Of a stretch of 64,000 nucleotides of DNA, positions 50,829-59,613 are shown piece by piece (the stretch's first letter is position 1; each line of letters opens with the position of its first letter). The position numbers and the translations under genes are program-made. Below the pieces are notes generated by a model. It had not been told where the DNA came from. It did no database searches and was given only the letters and a program-made list of their open reading frames with translations. Source of the DNA: JAFGCL01 sp964423835 (GTDB taxonomy: Bacteria > Chloroflexota > Dehalococcoidia > UBA2247 > RBG-13-53-26); contig CAYRGJ010000008.1 of the NCBI GenBank assembly GCA_964423835.1, positions 48,514 through 112,513 of the forward strand, in the 5' to 3' direction.

Positions 50829-51617
50829 CTACCTGCTGTCGCCCACCTCGGACGGGTCCAGGTGCACAAACTCCATCCCGCCATCCACCTCCAGGCTCTC
50901 CCCGGTGATGAAGTCGGCGGCCGGCGACGACAGGAAGACGGCCGCCATGGCGATGTCCCGGGGCCGCCCCATGCGCCGGCGTGGCGTTCCGGCCACCAGC
51001 CGGTCAACCACCGGCGCCAGGGATGGCATGCTGCCCTCCGTCTCTATGGCCCCCGGCAGGATGCAGTTGACCCGCACGTGGGGGGCCAGCTCCCAGGCCA
51101 GGGTCCTGGTCATGGAGTTCAGCCCCGCCTTGGCCGCCGAGTAGGCCACCATGCCCGGCGCGGGGAGCCGGGAGTTGCCGGAAGAGATGTTCACGATGGA
51201 CCCGGATTGTCGCTGCATCATGTGCCCGGCCACCGCCCTGGTGCAGAGGAAGGCGGCTGTCAGGTTGAGGCGCAGCACCCCCTCCCAGCGCTTGTCGCTG
51301 TATCTCATGGCCGGGCAGTAGGCGGCGCCGCCGGCGTTGTTGACCAGGATGTCTACCCGGCCGAACTCCTGCAGCGTCTGCGACACGAGGTGCTCCACCT
51401 GCGCCGCGTCCGTGACGTCGCAGACCACTGCCAGGGCCTGGCGTCCCAGCTTCCGGGCGGCCGCGGCCACGGTCTCGACCTGGTCCGCCGTGCGTGCCGA
51501 GCAGACCACGTCCGCGCCGGCTTCAGCGAACCCGAGGGCGATGCCGTGGCCGATACCCCTCCCGGCCCCGGTAATAATGGCCACCTTGCCGTGCAGCGAG
51601 AACTCGTCCAGGATCAT
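50829..51617 (-). CDS. short-chain dehydrogenase/reductase (SDR)
   Basis: 262 residues. Cofactor motif T-G-A-G-R-G-I-G, N-N-A-G-G, S-S-G-N-S and catalytic Y-S-A-A-K (Tyr-x-x-x-Lys); ends in V-D-G-G-M-E. NAD(P)-dependent alcohol/ketone oxidoreductase, substrate unknown. Upstream of the AOR gene in the same direction with a 16-base gap, so they are likely co-transcribed. Confidence 0.93.
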   Translation of the reverse strand: MILDEFSLHGKVAIITGAGRGIGHGIALGFAEAGADVVCSARTADQVETVAAAARKLGRQALAVVCDVTDAAQVEHLVSQTLQEFGRVDILVNNAGGAAYCPAMRYSDKRWEGVLRLNLTAAFLCTRAVAGHMMQRQSGSIVNISSGNSRLPAPGMVAYSAAKAGLNSMTRTLAWELAPHVRVNCILPGAIETEGSMPSLAPVVDRLVAGTPRRRMGRPRDIAMAAVFLSSPAADFITGESLEVDGGMEFVHLDPSEVGDSR

Positions 51618-51674
51618 GCTATTCCTCCATCTCGACCGGCGCCCGTGGCCCGGCCTTGAACGCCGGGGCCATCC

Positions 51675-52991
51675 TCAGGCCGGCCGGTAGCGGGCCTTGA
51701 TATCGTCGACCGCCTGGCGCCCGCTCTGCACCGCGGCGGGGGAGCACCACCAGCCCAGCGGCCCGCAGTCGTCACCCACAGTATACAGCCCCACCATGGG
51801 CGTCTTCACCGGCATGGTGTATCCCGGCCAGGTCTTCATCAGGCCCCACTCTTCGCGGTTCACCCGTACCGTCAGTATCTGCGCGTACTTGTCGAAATCC
51901 GGGATGTTGTCCCTCAGGTCCGCCAGGACCATCTCCACCTCCTTCTTCAGATTGAAGGGAGGCAGCGAGGACTCGAGGTAGGCTGCCGCCCCCGAGAGGT
52001 GCTTGCCTTTGGGGGCCCTCTCCGGGCAGGCGTTGGTGTTGGTGCTGTACATGAATACCCGCCGCGCCTCGGTAAGGCAGATCACGGAGTCGGCTTCGAT
52101 CAGCGGCCTGTCATGGGTGAAGTAGATGATGGTCTGCGGCGCCCCCTTCACGGCGGCGGCGTCCTTGAGGTACCCGGCAGGGAGAAGGTCCCTGCCCACG
52201 AGGTCCACCGTCTTCTTCACCCCGGCGTCGCACACTACTGCCCGGGCGGCTATCTCGATGCTCTCGCCGCCCTTGCGCACCACGGCCCCGGTGCACTCGC
52301 CGTCCTTGACCGTGATCTTCACCGCAGGGCAGCCGGTCCAGACTTCCCCGCCCATCCTCCTGATGGCCCTGACCAGCGCGTCGGTCAGCTGGCTACCGCC
52401 CCCGGGCAGGTAGCCCCATATGCGGCCGGAAGCATCGATCTCCTTCATCATGCGGAAGTACTCGCCTGCGGGCAGCTCCGAGTTGCGGATGGCGCCGGCG
52501 GCGGCCAGGTAGTTCTGGAACATCCCCAGTATGGCCGGGTTGGCGGTGTACTGGCCCAGCCACTCATCCAGTGACCAGGAGTAGGATGGCGGCGCCCAGG
52601 CCATGGCCCGCTTGATGGCCAGCATGAGGCGATCCGCTTCGGCATCGTCGGTGGCGGCGTGGCCGATCATGGTCTTCAGAACGCCCTTCCCCGACTTTGG
52701 CTGCGGGTAGTCCTTGCCGTGAATGCGATACACCCACTGGTTGTCGGTCACCCGCATCTCGAACTCGGCCCCCACCTCACGGCACAGGGCGCCATGGCAG
52801 TCATCGGTGACGGTATTGAGCCCGGTGTTCAGCTTGTACCCATGGTAGTCGTGCGTGGCGCAGCGCCCTCCGGCAAAGGGCAGCTTCTCCACCACCAGCG
52901 TCCTGTAGCCCGCCTTGCAGAGCAGGGAGGCCGCCGTTGTGCCTCCGATCCCGCTGCCGATGACCAGCACGTCGTACTTGAGCTGTTTCAC
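51675..52991 (-). CDS. phytoene-desaturase-like FAD oxidoreductase (copy 1)
   Basis: 438 residues from a GTG overlapping the ferredoxin stop (GTGA). N-terminal V-L-V-I-G-S-G-I-G-G-T-T-A-A-S-L, the second motif E-K-L-P-F-A-G-G-R-C-A-T, a central substrate region, and the C-terminal G-L-Y-T-V-G-D-D-C-G-P-L-G. It belongs to the CrtI-like NAD(P)/FAD-dependent superfamily. No carotenoid genes are nearby, so a role in acyl, alcohol or aromatic redox chemistry with the ferredoxin is more likely. A paralogue is at 53897. Confidence 0.87.
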   Translation of the reverse strand: MKQLKYDVLVIGSGIGGTTAASLLCKAGYRTLVVEKLPFAGGRCATHDYHGYKLNTGLNTVTDDCHGALCREVGAEFEMRVTDNQWVYRIHGKDYPQPKSGKGVLKTMIGHAATDDAEADRLMLAIKRAMAWAPPSYSWSLDEWLGQYTANPAILGMFQNYLAAAGAIRNSELPAGEYFRMMKEIDASGRIWGYLPGGGSQLTDALVRAIRRMGGEVWTGCPAVKITVKDGECTGAVVRKGGESIEIAARAVVCDAGVKKTVDLVGRDLLPAGYLKDAAAVKGAPQTIIYFTHDRPLIEADSVICLTEARRVFMYSTNTNACPERAPKGKHLSGAAAYLESSLPPFNLKKEVEMVLADLRDNIPDFDKYAQILTVRVNREEWGLMKTWPGYTMPVKTPMVGLYTVGDDCGPLGWWCSPAAVQSGRQAVDDIKARYRPA

Positions 52992-53158
52992 CTGCCCTCC
53001 TTCAGGGCGTCCGCCGGGCAGGCCTCGATGCAGGCGAAGCAGTCGTTGCACCGGTCCTCATGCACCTCGATGGCGCCCAGGCTCTCCAGGGCATCCGTGG
53101 GGCAGTAGACGACACAGATGCCGCAGCCGGCGCACTTCTCTTCATCCCAGATAATCAC
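52988..53158 (-). CDS. 2[4Fe-4S] ferredoxin (56 residues)
   Basis: A short gene from GTG to TGA with two complete cluster motifs, C-A-G-C-G-I-C-V-V-Y-C-P and C-N-D-C-F-A-C-I-E-A-C-P, the bacterial-type ferredoxin pattern. AGGAGGTG lies 5 bases before the start. Its TGA overlaps the GTG of the flavoprotein gene, so the two are co-translated and probably exchange electrons. Its promoter region contains the palindromic site described at 53178-53201. Confidence 0.93.
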   Translation of the reverse strand: MIIWDEEKCAGCGICVVYCPTDALESLGAIEVHEDRCNDCFACIEACPADALKEGR

Positions 53159-53177
53159 TTGCCACCTCCTGGTGTTG

Positions 53178-53201
53178 TTAGTATACTAACTAGCATACTA
53201 A
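53178..53201. promoter_or_regulatory. tandem palindromic operator in divergent region (probably MarR)
   Basis: Two abutting 12-bp elements, TTAGTATACTAA (perfect palindrome) and CTAGCATACTAA (near palindrome), both sharing CATACTAA/TATACTAA half-sites. AT-rich in GC-rich DNA, between the ferredoxin start and the MarR start: the classic position for a MarR repressor controlling both directions. Confidence 0.75.
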
Positions 53202-53244
53202 ATAGTCAAGATCGAAATGGCCGGGAGGACGGCCACGGGAGGAG

Positions 53245-53772
53245 ATGGCGCAGATGGGAAAGACACCGAAGCGGGCTGGCGCGGTCCGGCCAGGGCCCGG
53301 GGGGCCGCTGCTGGACCCCGAGGAGGAGAACGAGTTCTGGTCCCTCCTCAACCAGGTGCGGGACGCCATGATCCGCTTGAGGGACCGTGAGGTCAGGCAC
53401 CTGGGCATCACCTCGATGCAGGGCGGGGTCCTCTGGGTGCTGCGGACGCTGGAGAAGGAGGGGGTCGCGGCCACCCCGGCCGAGATATCCCGCCGGATCT
53501 TCCGCCAGCCGCCGACGACACTGGCGCTTCTGGCGCGCATGGCAAAGCTGGGCCTGGTGACTACCGGGAACGTGGAGGGCCGCCGGCAGGTGCTGGTGCG
53601 GCTGACCGACAAGGGCCGGAAGACGTATCGAGCCTACGCCGGCCAGCGCGAGGTCATACCCCGGGTGATCAACTCACTGTCGACTGAGGAACGGCGCCAG
53701 CTGAGATCGGGCCTGGTCAAACTGCGCCAGAAGGCGCTGGAGGAGCTGGTGTCCGGGCCCCTGTACCGTTAG
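53245..53772 (+). CDS. MarR family transcriptional regulator
   Basis: 175 residues with a Pro/Gly-rich N-terminal tail of about 25. Winged helix: L-G-I-T-S-M-Q-G-G-V-L-W-V-L-R, P-A-E-I-S-R-R-I-F-R-Q-P-P-T-T-L-A-L-L-A-R-M, wing V-E-G-R-R-Q-V-L-V-R-L-T-D-K-G. Divergent from the ferredoxin-flavoprotein operon across a tandem palindrome, so likely regulates that operon and itself, and perhaps the following flavoprotein gene. Ligand unknown. Confidence 0.92.
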   Translation: MAQMGKTPKRAGAVRPGPGGPLLDPEEENEFWSLLNQVRDAMIRLRDREVRHLGITSMQGGVLWVLRTLEKEGVAATPAEISRRIFRQPPTTLALLARMAKLGLVTTGNVEGRRQVLVRLTDKGRKTYRAYAGQREVIPRVINSLSTEERRQLRSGLVKLRQKALEELVSGPLYR

Positions 53773-53831
53773 CGGGCGGCGGCCGCTGGCTTTTGTCAGG
53801 CTTTTCCCGACAGACTGACTGGCGATTTGGG

Positions 53832-53837
53832 TATACT
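53832..53837 (+). promoter_or_regulatory. possible -10 element before second flavoprotein gene
   Basis: TATACT in a TTTGGGTATACTGTG context, 60 bases before the start; no convincing -35. Confidence 0.3.
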
Positions 53838-53896
53838 GTGCTGGCGGCCGGCTGGCGGGCGAGCCGCCGGCACGCTGTTGTGAAGGGGGGAACCGG

Positions 53897-55381
53897 ATGG
53901 CCAGAAAAGAGAAACAGGACGTCATCGTGGTGGGGGCCGGCCCTGGCGGCATCACCTGCGCCGCGGTGCTGGCGAAGAAGGGGCTCCGCGTCCTGGTGCT
54001 GGACAAGAACGAGCGGGTGGGGGGCAAGCAGGCGTCGGTGTCCATCAAGGGCTATCGGAGTGAGCTGTGGCCCACCGGCGGCATGCCGGTGACCGGTGGC
54101 GCCTGGCTGGAGGCCTTCCGGGCCCTGGGAATAGAGTCCAAGTTCAGGCCCTCGGTCAGGGACATAGGCATGATGTACCGGCGGTCCGGCGGGCAGTGGG
54201 TGAACATGGTGACCAGGATGGAGCCGTACCAGTTGCCGGACCCCAATATCCTCTTCGATCAATGGCAGCTCGACGCGGGGCAGCGGGAGTTGGCCATGAA
54301 GATACTGGCCGAGGTGGCCATGATGCCCCCGGAAGCGATCAATGCCCTGGATGACGTGACGGTCCGGGAGTACTTCCGTCAGTACCAGTCCCTGCCGAGC
54401 CGGCTCTACGGATATTTCGCCTTCCTGACCCATGCCTTCAACGTGGGCCTGGTAGACCTGGTGCCCATGTCGGAGGTGATCAAGGCCTTCCAGCGCCTTG
54501 TGGGCCAGCCGCTGGGCTATCCCCGGGGTGGCTTCGGGAGGATGTCGGAGGACTTCGCCGCCGTGGTCAAGGACTGCGGCGGGGAGGTGCGGACCAGGTC
54601 CAGGGTGGAGAGGATACTGGTAGAGGATGGCCGGGCGGCCGGAGTGGTCACCGAGGACGCCGTGTACCGGGCGCCCATCGTGGTCAGCAACGCCGGCCTG
54701 CAGCCCACGGTCCTGAAGCTCGTCGGCGAGCAGCAATTCGACAAGAGCTACGTCAGCTACGTCAAGAGCCTCCTGCCCAGCAACGGGTTCACCGGCTGCC
54801 ACTGGGTCCTGCGTGAGCCAGTGCTGGACTGCGGCCTGTACCAGGTGTGGTCGGACGACGCCTGGTGGGACCTGGACCGGCAGGATGAGGTCAAGAAGGG
54901 GAAGATGCCGGCTGACCTCATCATCACGGTGGTGGTCCCGACCAACTATGACCCGGACATGGGTCCTCCCGGCAAGCAGCTGATCCTCTTCGGCACACCG
55001 TGCTCCTCCGATCCCCAGGACAAGACCATAGAGGCCCTGTGGCGGAAGGCGGACCAGCAGATGGCCGAGATCTTTCCGGAGGCAGTCCCGGCGATTGAGT
55101 CCAGGGGGCCCTACACCGGCCCGGCCCATGTTTCCACTCTCAGCCGGGACCAGGTCCTTCCGGGTCAGGGAGGGGAAGCCTGCGGGCTCTGTGTCACCAT
55201 CGGGCAGTGCGGGAAGCACAAGCCGTCCGCCAGGTCGCCCATCACGGGGCTGTTCTACGTGGGGTTCGATGCCGGCAGCACCGCCTTCATGGGCTCGCAG
55301 CAGGCGGTCGACTCCGGGCTGAAGGTGGCGCCGCTGGTCTACCTCTACCACCTGGAGAAGCGGCAGGCGGCCATGTTCTGA
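53897..55381 (+). CDS. phytoene-desaturase-like FAD oxidoreductase (copy 2)
   Basis: 494 residues, ATG after GAAGGGGGGAACC. V-I-V-V-G-A-G-P-G-G-I-T-C-A-A-V-L at the start, then L-D-K-N-E-R-V-G-G-K-Q-A-S, central V-V-S-N-A-G-L-Q-P-T and C-terminal G-L-F-Y-V-G-F-D-A-G-S. Same superfamily as 51675-52991, but longer and divergent. Together they flank the MarR gene; both may act on the same or consecutive intermediates. Substrate unknown. Confidence 0.87.
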   Translation: MARKEKQDVIVVGAGPGGITCAAVLAKKGLRVLVLDKNERVGGKQASVSIKGYRSELWPTGGMPVTGGAWLEAFRALGIESKFRPSVRDIGMMYRRSGGQWVNMVTRMEPYQLPDPNILFDQWQLDAGQRELAMKILAEVAMMPPEAINALDDVTVREYFRQYQSLPSRLYGYFAFLTHAFNVGLVDLVPMSEVIKAFQRLVGQPLGYPRGGFGRMSEDFAAVVKDCGGEVRTRSRVERILVEDGRAAGVVTEDAVYRAPIVVSNAGLQPTVLKLVGEQQFDKSYVSYVKSLLPSNGFTGCHWVLREPVLDCGLYQVWSDDAWWDLDRQDEVKKGKMPADLIITVVVPTNYDPDMGPPGKQLILFGTPCSSDPQDKTIEALWRKADQQMAEIFPEAVPAIESRGPYTGPAHVSTLSRDQVLPGQGGEACGLCVTIGQCGKHKPSARSPITGLFYVGFDAGSTAFMGSQQAVDSGLKVAPLVYLYHLEKRQAAMF

Positions 55382-55426
55382 CCGGCGGTCAGGACGGCGC
55401 GAGGGAAAACCCCTGTCTGGGACACG

Positions 55427-55456
55427 ATCTGATCAGATTGACGCCGCCGGTATAAT
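55427..55456 (+). promoter_or_regulatory. promoter with palindromic site for six-PAS HD-GYP gene
   Basis: A -10 TATAAT (55451-55456) is preceded by the 12-bp perfect palindrome ATCTGATCAGAT (55427-55438) exactly where a -35 would be. The palindrome could be an operator blocking the promoter. Confidence 0.4.
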
Positions 55457-55474
55457 GGTGTCGTTGGTCTGAAC

Positions 55475-58429
55475 GTGGAGATGGCACTAGAGCCGGATGG
55501 GGCATCATTGATGCCCCTCTTCAATAGTCTGATGGAGGGCGCCATCATCATCGGCGCCACCAACTCCCGGGTGCTGCTGGCGAACAAGTCCGCAGCCATG
55601 ATGCTCGGCTACGAGTCTGTGGAAGCGATAGTCGGTGCGGACCTGATCGACCTTTTTTCGCCGGAGGACAGGGAGTCTGCCGCCGCTTTCATTGCCGGCT
55701 GCCTGGCCGACGGCGGAACCCGTGAGACGATGGAGGGCGCGGTCGTCACCCGCGACGGCCGGAGAGTCCGGGTGGCCGCGGCGGCGCTGCCCGCCGAGCA
55801 TGAGGGAGGGCCGGCCCGGTTGATCCTCATCCAGGACATCACTGCCCGGAGGACGGCGGAGCAGGCGCTGGAGCGCAGCGAGGAGCGGTTCCGGGCCCTG
55901 ATCGAGAATGCCACGGATGCCCTGGCCGTGGTCAACATGGATGGTCAGATAGTCTACGAGAGCCCCTCCTCGCCGGCGGTGGATGGGGAGGAGAGCGTCA
56001 GCGGCCTGTTCGGCTCGCGGCTGCTGGAGACCATTCACCCGGACGATCTGCAGAAGGTCATGGATCTGTTCGAGTGGTTGAGGACCCACCCGGGTGGGGT
56101 GGTCTCGGAGAAGGTGCGGTACCGGCTCAAGAACGGCTCCTGGGGCCGCGCGGAGGGTGTCGGCCGCAACCTCCTCAAGGACCCCAGGGTAAACGGGATC
56201 GTCATCAACTACCGCGATATCACGGAGAAGACGAAGGCCGAGGAGGCGCTGCGCGAGAGCGAGAAGTGGTACCGCCTCCTGGCGGACAACGTGGCTGACG
56301 TCATCTTCCTCCTGGACATGAACCTGCGCCCCACGTATTTCAGCCCTTCCGTCGCCCGTCTGACCGGTTGGAGCGTCGAGGAGGCCCTGAACGGCACCAT
56401 GGAGCAGCGGCTGGCCCCGCGCTCCCTGGAGGTGACGGCCAATCTTCTGGCCCGGGCCATGGCCGATGAGCAAAGAGAGGCGGGCACCGTGCCGTCGCGG
56501 GATACTGAGGTGGAGCTGGTCTGCAAGGATGGATCGACCATTCTGGCCGATGCCACGGCCAGCTTCCTGCGGGGCCCGGACGGCAGAGCGGTGGCGATTG
56601 TGGGTACCTTGCACGACATCACCGAGAGGCGGGTGGCGGAGGACGCGCTGATCGACAGCGAAAGGCGCTACCGGCTGCTGGCGGAGAACCTGTCGGACGT
56701 TATCTGGATGGTGGACCAGAACCTGAGGTTCACCTACGTCAGCCCCTCAGTGGAGCGCCTGCTGGGGTACACCGTTGAAGAGGCGGTGGCCATGCCCACG
56801 GACCGGATCGTGGTCCCCGGGTCTTTCGAAAAGGCCATGAAGGTCATGGCCGAGGAGGAGAGGAGGGAGGAATCCGGCCAGTCCGACCGCGAGCGTTCGG
56901 TAATGCTGGAGCTGGAGCTGCCGCGCAAAGACGGCTCCACCGTGTGGACCGAGAACCGGGTCAGCTATCTGCGGGACCCGGAGGGGAAGGTGACAGGATT
57001 CCTGGGGGTATCGCGGGACATCAGCGAGCGCAGGAAGGCCCAGGACGCCTTGAAGATCAGCGAGGGGCGGTTCCGGACGATCTTCGAGGAGTCGCCCATC
57101 GGCGCCATCGTGTTTGATGCCGCGGGCGTGCCGGTAGGGGCCAACAAGGCCTGCGCCCGGATATTCGGCGTTTCTTCGCCGGCGGACCTGAAGGGCCCGC
57201 CGCTGTTCGAAGATCCCCTGCTCAACGACCCGGGCCGGGAGAGCCTGCGGGCGGGCAAGGTCGTGTTGGCTGAGATGGAGATCGACCTGGATGCCGCCCG
57301 GAGAAAGGGAGCGCACAGCTTCCGCCGGTCAGGCGTGATGTCGATACGCCTCTCGGTGAGCCCGCTGGGCCCTGGCCCGAACGGATCTCCCAGCGGCTAC
57401 CTGGCCCTGGTGGAGGATGTGACGCAGAGGAGGAAGGCGGATGAGGCCCTTCGGGCCAGCGAGGAGCGCTTCCGCGGGCTGGTGGAGACCACCAGCGACT
57501 GGGTCTGGGAGGTGGACCGGCGGGGGGCTTACACCTACGTCAGCCCCAAGGTGAGCAACGTGCTGGGGTACGACAGCCGGGACATGGTCGGCAAGACGCC
57601 CTTCGATTTCATGCCGCTGGCGGAGGCGCGCCGGGGCGCGGCCGCCTTCGCCGCCAGCTTAGAGAAGCAGGAGCCCTTCGCCTTCTTGGAGAACGTTATG
57701 CGCCACAAGGACGGCCATCCCGTGGTGATGGAGACCAGCGGCGTGCCGTTCTTTGCCCCAGATGGAAAGCTGGCCGGCTACCGCGGCGTCGGGCGGGACA
57801 TCACGGAGCGGAAGGAGACCGCCCGGCGGCTGGAGCAGAGCCTGCGCAAGCTGGAGAGGACCATGGAGGCCATCATACAGGCCATCTCCACCACCATGGA
57901 GACCAGGGACCCGTACACCGCCGGCCATCAGAAGAGGGTGACCCAGCTGGCCAGCCTCCTGGCGAAGGAGATGGGTCTGCCGGCCCCACAGGTGGCGGGC
58001 ATACGCGTCGCCGGGCTGCTGCACGACATCGGGAAGATATCCATACCGACGGAGATCCTCAGCAAGCCCGGGCAGCTGACGACCACCGAGATGGCCATCA
58101 TCAAGCTGCACTCCTCGGTGGGCTACGATATCCTCAAGAGCATCGAGTTCCAGTGGCCGGTGGCCGACATCGTGCTCCAGCACCACGAGCGGCTCAATGG
58201 CAGCGGGTATCCCTCGGGCCTCACCGGCGACAAGATCCTGGTCGAGGCCCGGATACTGGCCGTGGCCGATGTCGTCGAGGCCATGTCTTCGCACCGCCCC
58301 TACCGCCCGGCCGTGGGCAAGGACAAGGCGCTGGAGGAGATCGCCCGCAACGAGGGCAAGCTATACGACCCGGTGGTGGTGAAGGCCTGCCTGGCGGCTT
58401 TTAACGAGAAGGGATTCGAGTTCGACTAG
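55475..58429 (+). CDS. multi-PAS HD-GYP phosphodiesterase (six PAS domains)
   Basis: 984 residues; GTG at 55475 or ATG at 55481. Six PAS/PAC modules in series (roughly 10-125, 130-260, 262-395, 397-525, 527-660, 662-785), each linked by the D-I-T-E-R/K-x-A-E-E-A-L type junction, then an HD-GYP domain: G-H-Q-K-R-V-T-Q-L, L-L-H-D-I-G-K-I-S-I-P, L-H-S-S-V-G-Y-D-I-L, H-H-E-R-L-N-G-S-G-Y-P-S-G-L. No membrane segment, so a cytoplasmic sensor. All HD-GYP metal-binding residues are present, which fits cyclic-di-GMP hydrolysis. Longer PAS array than most family members. Confidence 0.94.
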   Translation: MEMALEPDGASLMPLFNSLMEGAIIIGATNSRVLLANKSAAMMLGYESVEAIVGADLIDLFSPEDRESAAAFIAGCLADGGTRETMEGAVVTRDGRRVRVAAAALPAEHEGGPARLILIQDITARRTAEQALERSEERFRALIENATDALAVVNMDGQIVYESPSSPAVDGEESVSGLFGSRLLETIHPDDLQKVMDLFEWLRTHPGGVVSEKVRYRLKNGSWGRAEGVGRNLLKDPRVNGIVINYRDITEKTKAEEALRESEKWYRLLADNVADVIFLLDMNLRPTYFSPSVARLTGWSVEEALNGTMEQRLAPRSLEVTANLLARAMADEQREAGTVPSRDTEVELVCKDGSTILADATASFLRGPDGRAVAIVGTLHDITERRVAEDALIDSERRYRLLAENLSDVIWMVDQNLRFTYVSPSVERLLGYTVEEAVAMPTDRIVVPGSFEKAMKVMAEEERREESGQSDRERSVMLELELPRKDGSTVWTENRVSYLRDPEGKVTGFLGVSRDISERRKAQDALKISEGRFRTIFEESPIGAIVFDAAGVPVGANKACARIFGVSSPADLKGPPLFEDPLLNDPGRESLRAGKVVLAEMEIDLDAARRKGAHSFRRSGVMSIRLSVSPLGPGPNGSPSGYLALVEDVTQRRKADEALRASEERFRGLVETTSDWVWEVDRRGAYTYVSPKVSNVLGYDSRDMVGKTPFDFMPLAEARRGAAAFAASLEKQEPFAFLENVMRHKDGHPVVMETSGVPFFAPDGKLAGYRGVGRDITERKETARRLEQSLRKLERTMEAIIQAISTTMETRDPYTAGHQKRVTQLASLLAKEMGLPAPQVAGIRVAGLLHDIGKISIPTEILSKPGQLTTTEMAIIKLHSSVGYDILKSIEFQWPVADIVLQHHERLNGSGYPSGLTGDKILVEARILAVADVVEAMSSHRPYRPAVGKDKALEEIARNEGKLYDPVVVKACLAAFNEKGFEFD

Positions 58430-58479
58430 GCGGCATGTTCAAGCCGGCGGCATATCCAAGCCGGCGGCATGTTCAAGCC
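58429..58479. repeat. 17-bp tandem repeat, three copies
   Basis: GGCGGCATGTTCAAGCC repeated from 58429, with the second copy differing at two bases (CATATCC). It begins at the last base of the HD-GYP stop codon. Confidence 0.75.
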
Positions 58480-58547
58480 GGCGGGCTGAGGTGGTAACGG
58501 CGAAAGCTGTCCAGGGGCCTTACCCCAAAGGGCCTTCAGGGTGTGCC

Positions 58548-58979
58548 CTACAGGGCGTAGATTTCGGGGCCGAAGGTGCGGACCCAGTCCTTCTTCAGGG
58601 CGCTGACCGCCTCCTTGGTCTTGTCGACAGCCACGATGACAATGGCCTGCCCGCTCTCGCCCCGGCCCAGGTAAGGGTACAGGTAGAGGACGTTGATCCC
58701 GGCGGCCTTCAGGGGCTTGAGCACGGCGACCAGGCCGCCCGGGTGGTCGGGCACCTCTACGGCAATGACGTCCTTCTCGGCGACCTCGAAACCCACGCTG
58801 CGGAGCACGTTCATCGTCTTGGCCGGGTTGTCGGTGACGAACCTGACGGCGGCGGCCTTGCCCGCCTCCGACACGGAGATGGCCCGGATGTTGATGCCCT
58901 CCACCCCGAGACGCTCGCTGATGTCCATCAGGGTGCCCGGCATATTCTCCAGGGTAATCGAAACCTGCTTGATTGCCAT
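58548..58979 (-). CDS. tandem ACT-domain protein
   Basis: 143 residues: two ACT domains (V-S-I-T-L-E-N-M-P-G-T-L at the start, V-E-V-P-D-H-P-G-G-L at ~75), each with the usual beta-alpha-beta pattern. Such stand-alone proteins bind amino acids and adjust enzymes or transport. It is the last gene of the run that starts with the 2-oxoacid oxidoreductase operon (58-base gap), so may be co-regulated with it. Confidence 0.9.
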   Translation of the reverse strand: MAIKQVSITLENMPGTLMDISERLGVEGINIRAISVSEAGKAAAVRFVTDNPAKTMNVLRSVGFEVAEKDVIAVEVPDHPGGLVAVLKPLKAAGINVLYLYPYLGRGESGQAIVIVAVDKTKEAVSALKKDWVRTFGPEIYAL

Positions 58980-59037
58980 TCTCTACTCCTGAACCGAGGC
59001 TGACCCCGGTCTCCAGCCTGATTCGGTGCCCGGGGCA

Positions 59038-59613
59038 TCAGCCTGACGCATTGCGGGCGGAAGCCTCTCCCTGCCTCCTGGGCACGGCGAAATCAAATCC
59101 CGCCATCAGGGCCTTCTTGTTGGCGGCGATCAGCTTGGTCTTGGTCTTGAAGGTCTCCTTCAACGTCTCGAAGATGGTCTCCATGGACACCAGGTTGGTC
59201 TTCTTGATGAACGCGCCCAGCATGACCATGTTGGCCCCCCGGGCATTGGCCATCTCTTCCGCGATGCGGGTAGCCGGGACCCCCAGCAGTTCGATGTCGC
59301 CCCGCGGGATATCGGCGGTGACCAGGGAGGAGTTGTAGAGCAGCACGCCCCCGCTTTCCACCTGATTCTGGAACTTGGCCAGGGAGGGCTGGCTCATGAC
59401 CACGATGAACTCCGGAGAGGAAGCCACGGGCGATGCGATCTCCTCGTCCGAGATGGCCACGGTGCAGTTGGCCGTCCCGCCGCGGACCTCCACCCCATAC
59501 GAGGGCAGGTAGGTGACATGCTTGCCCTCGATCATGGCCGCCTGGGCCAGGTTGAGGCCCATGGACAGGACGCCCTGGCCGCCGAAGCCGGCAAAGACCG
59601 TCTTAATGAGCAT
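59038..59613 (-). CDS. 2-oxoacid:ferredoxin oxidoreductase, gamma subunit
   Basis: 191 residues from ATG at 59613 (GTG at 59622 is an alternative). Opens L-I-K-T-V-F-A-G-F-G-G-Q-G-V-L-S-M-G and has the family's S-Y-G-V-E-V-R-G-G-T-A-N-C. Provides the gamma subunit of a four-subunit enzyme converting 2-oxoacids to acyl-CoA with reduced ferredoxin. Overlaps the beta-subunit gene by 11 bases. Confidence 0.93.
   Translation of the reverse strand: MLIKTVFAGFGGQGVLSMGLNLAQAAMIEGKHVTYLPSYGVEVRGGTANCTVAISDEEIASPVASSPEFIVVMSQPSLAKFQNQVESGGVLLYNSSLVTADIPRGDIELLGVPATRIAEEMANARGANMVMLGAFIKKTNLVSMETIFETLKETFKTKTKLIAANKKALMAGFDFAVPRRQGEASARNASG

Noticed and set aside
55438..55443. TTGACG as a -35 for the HD-GYP gene
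   Set aside because: Only seven bases separate it from the TATAAT, too close for a -35.
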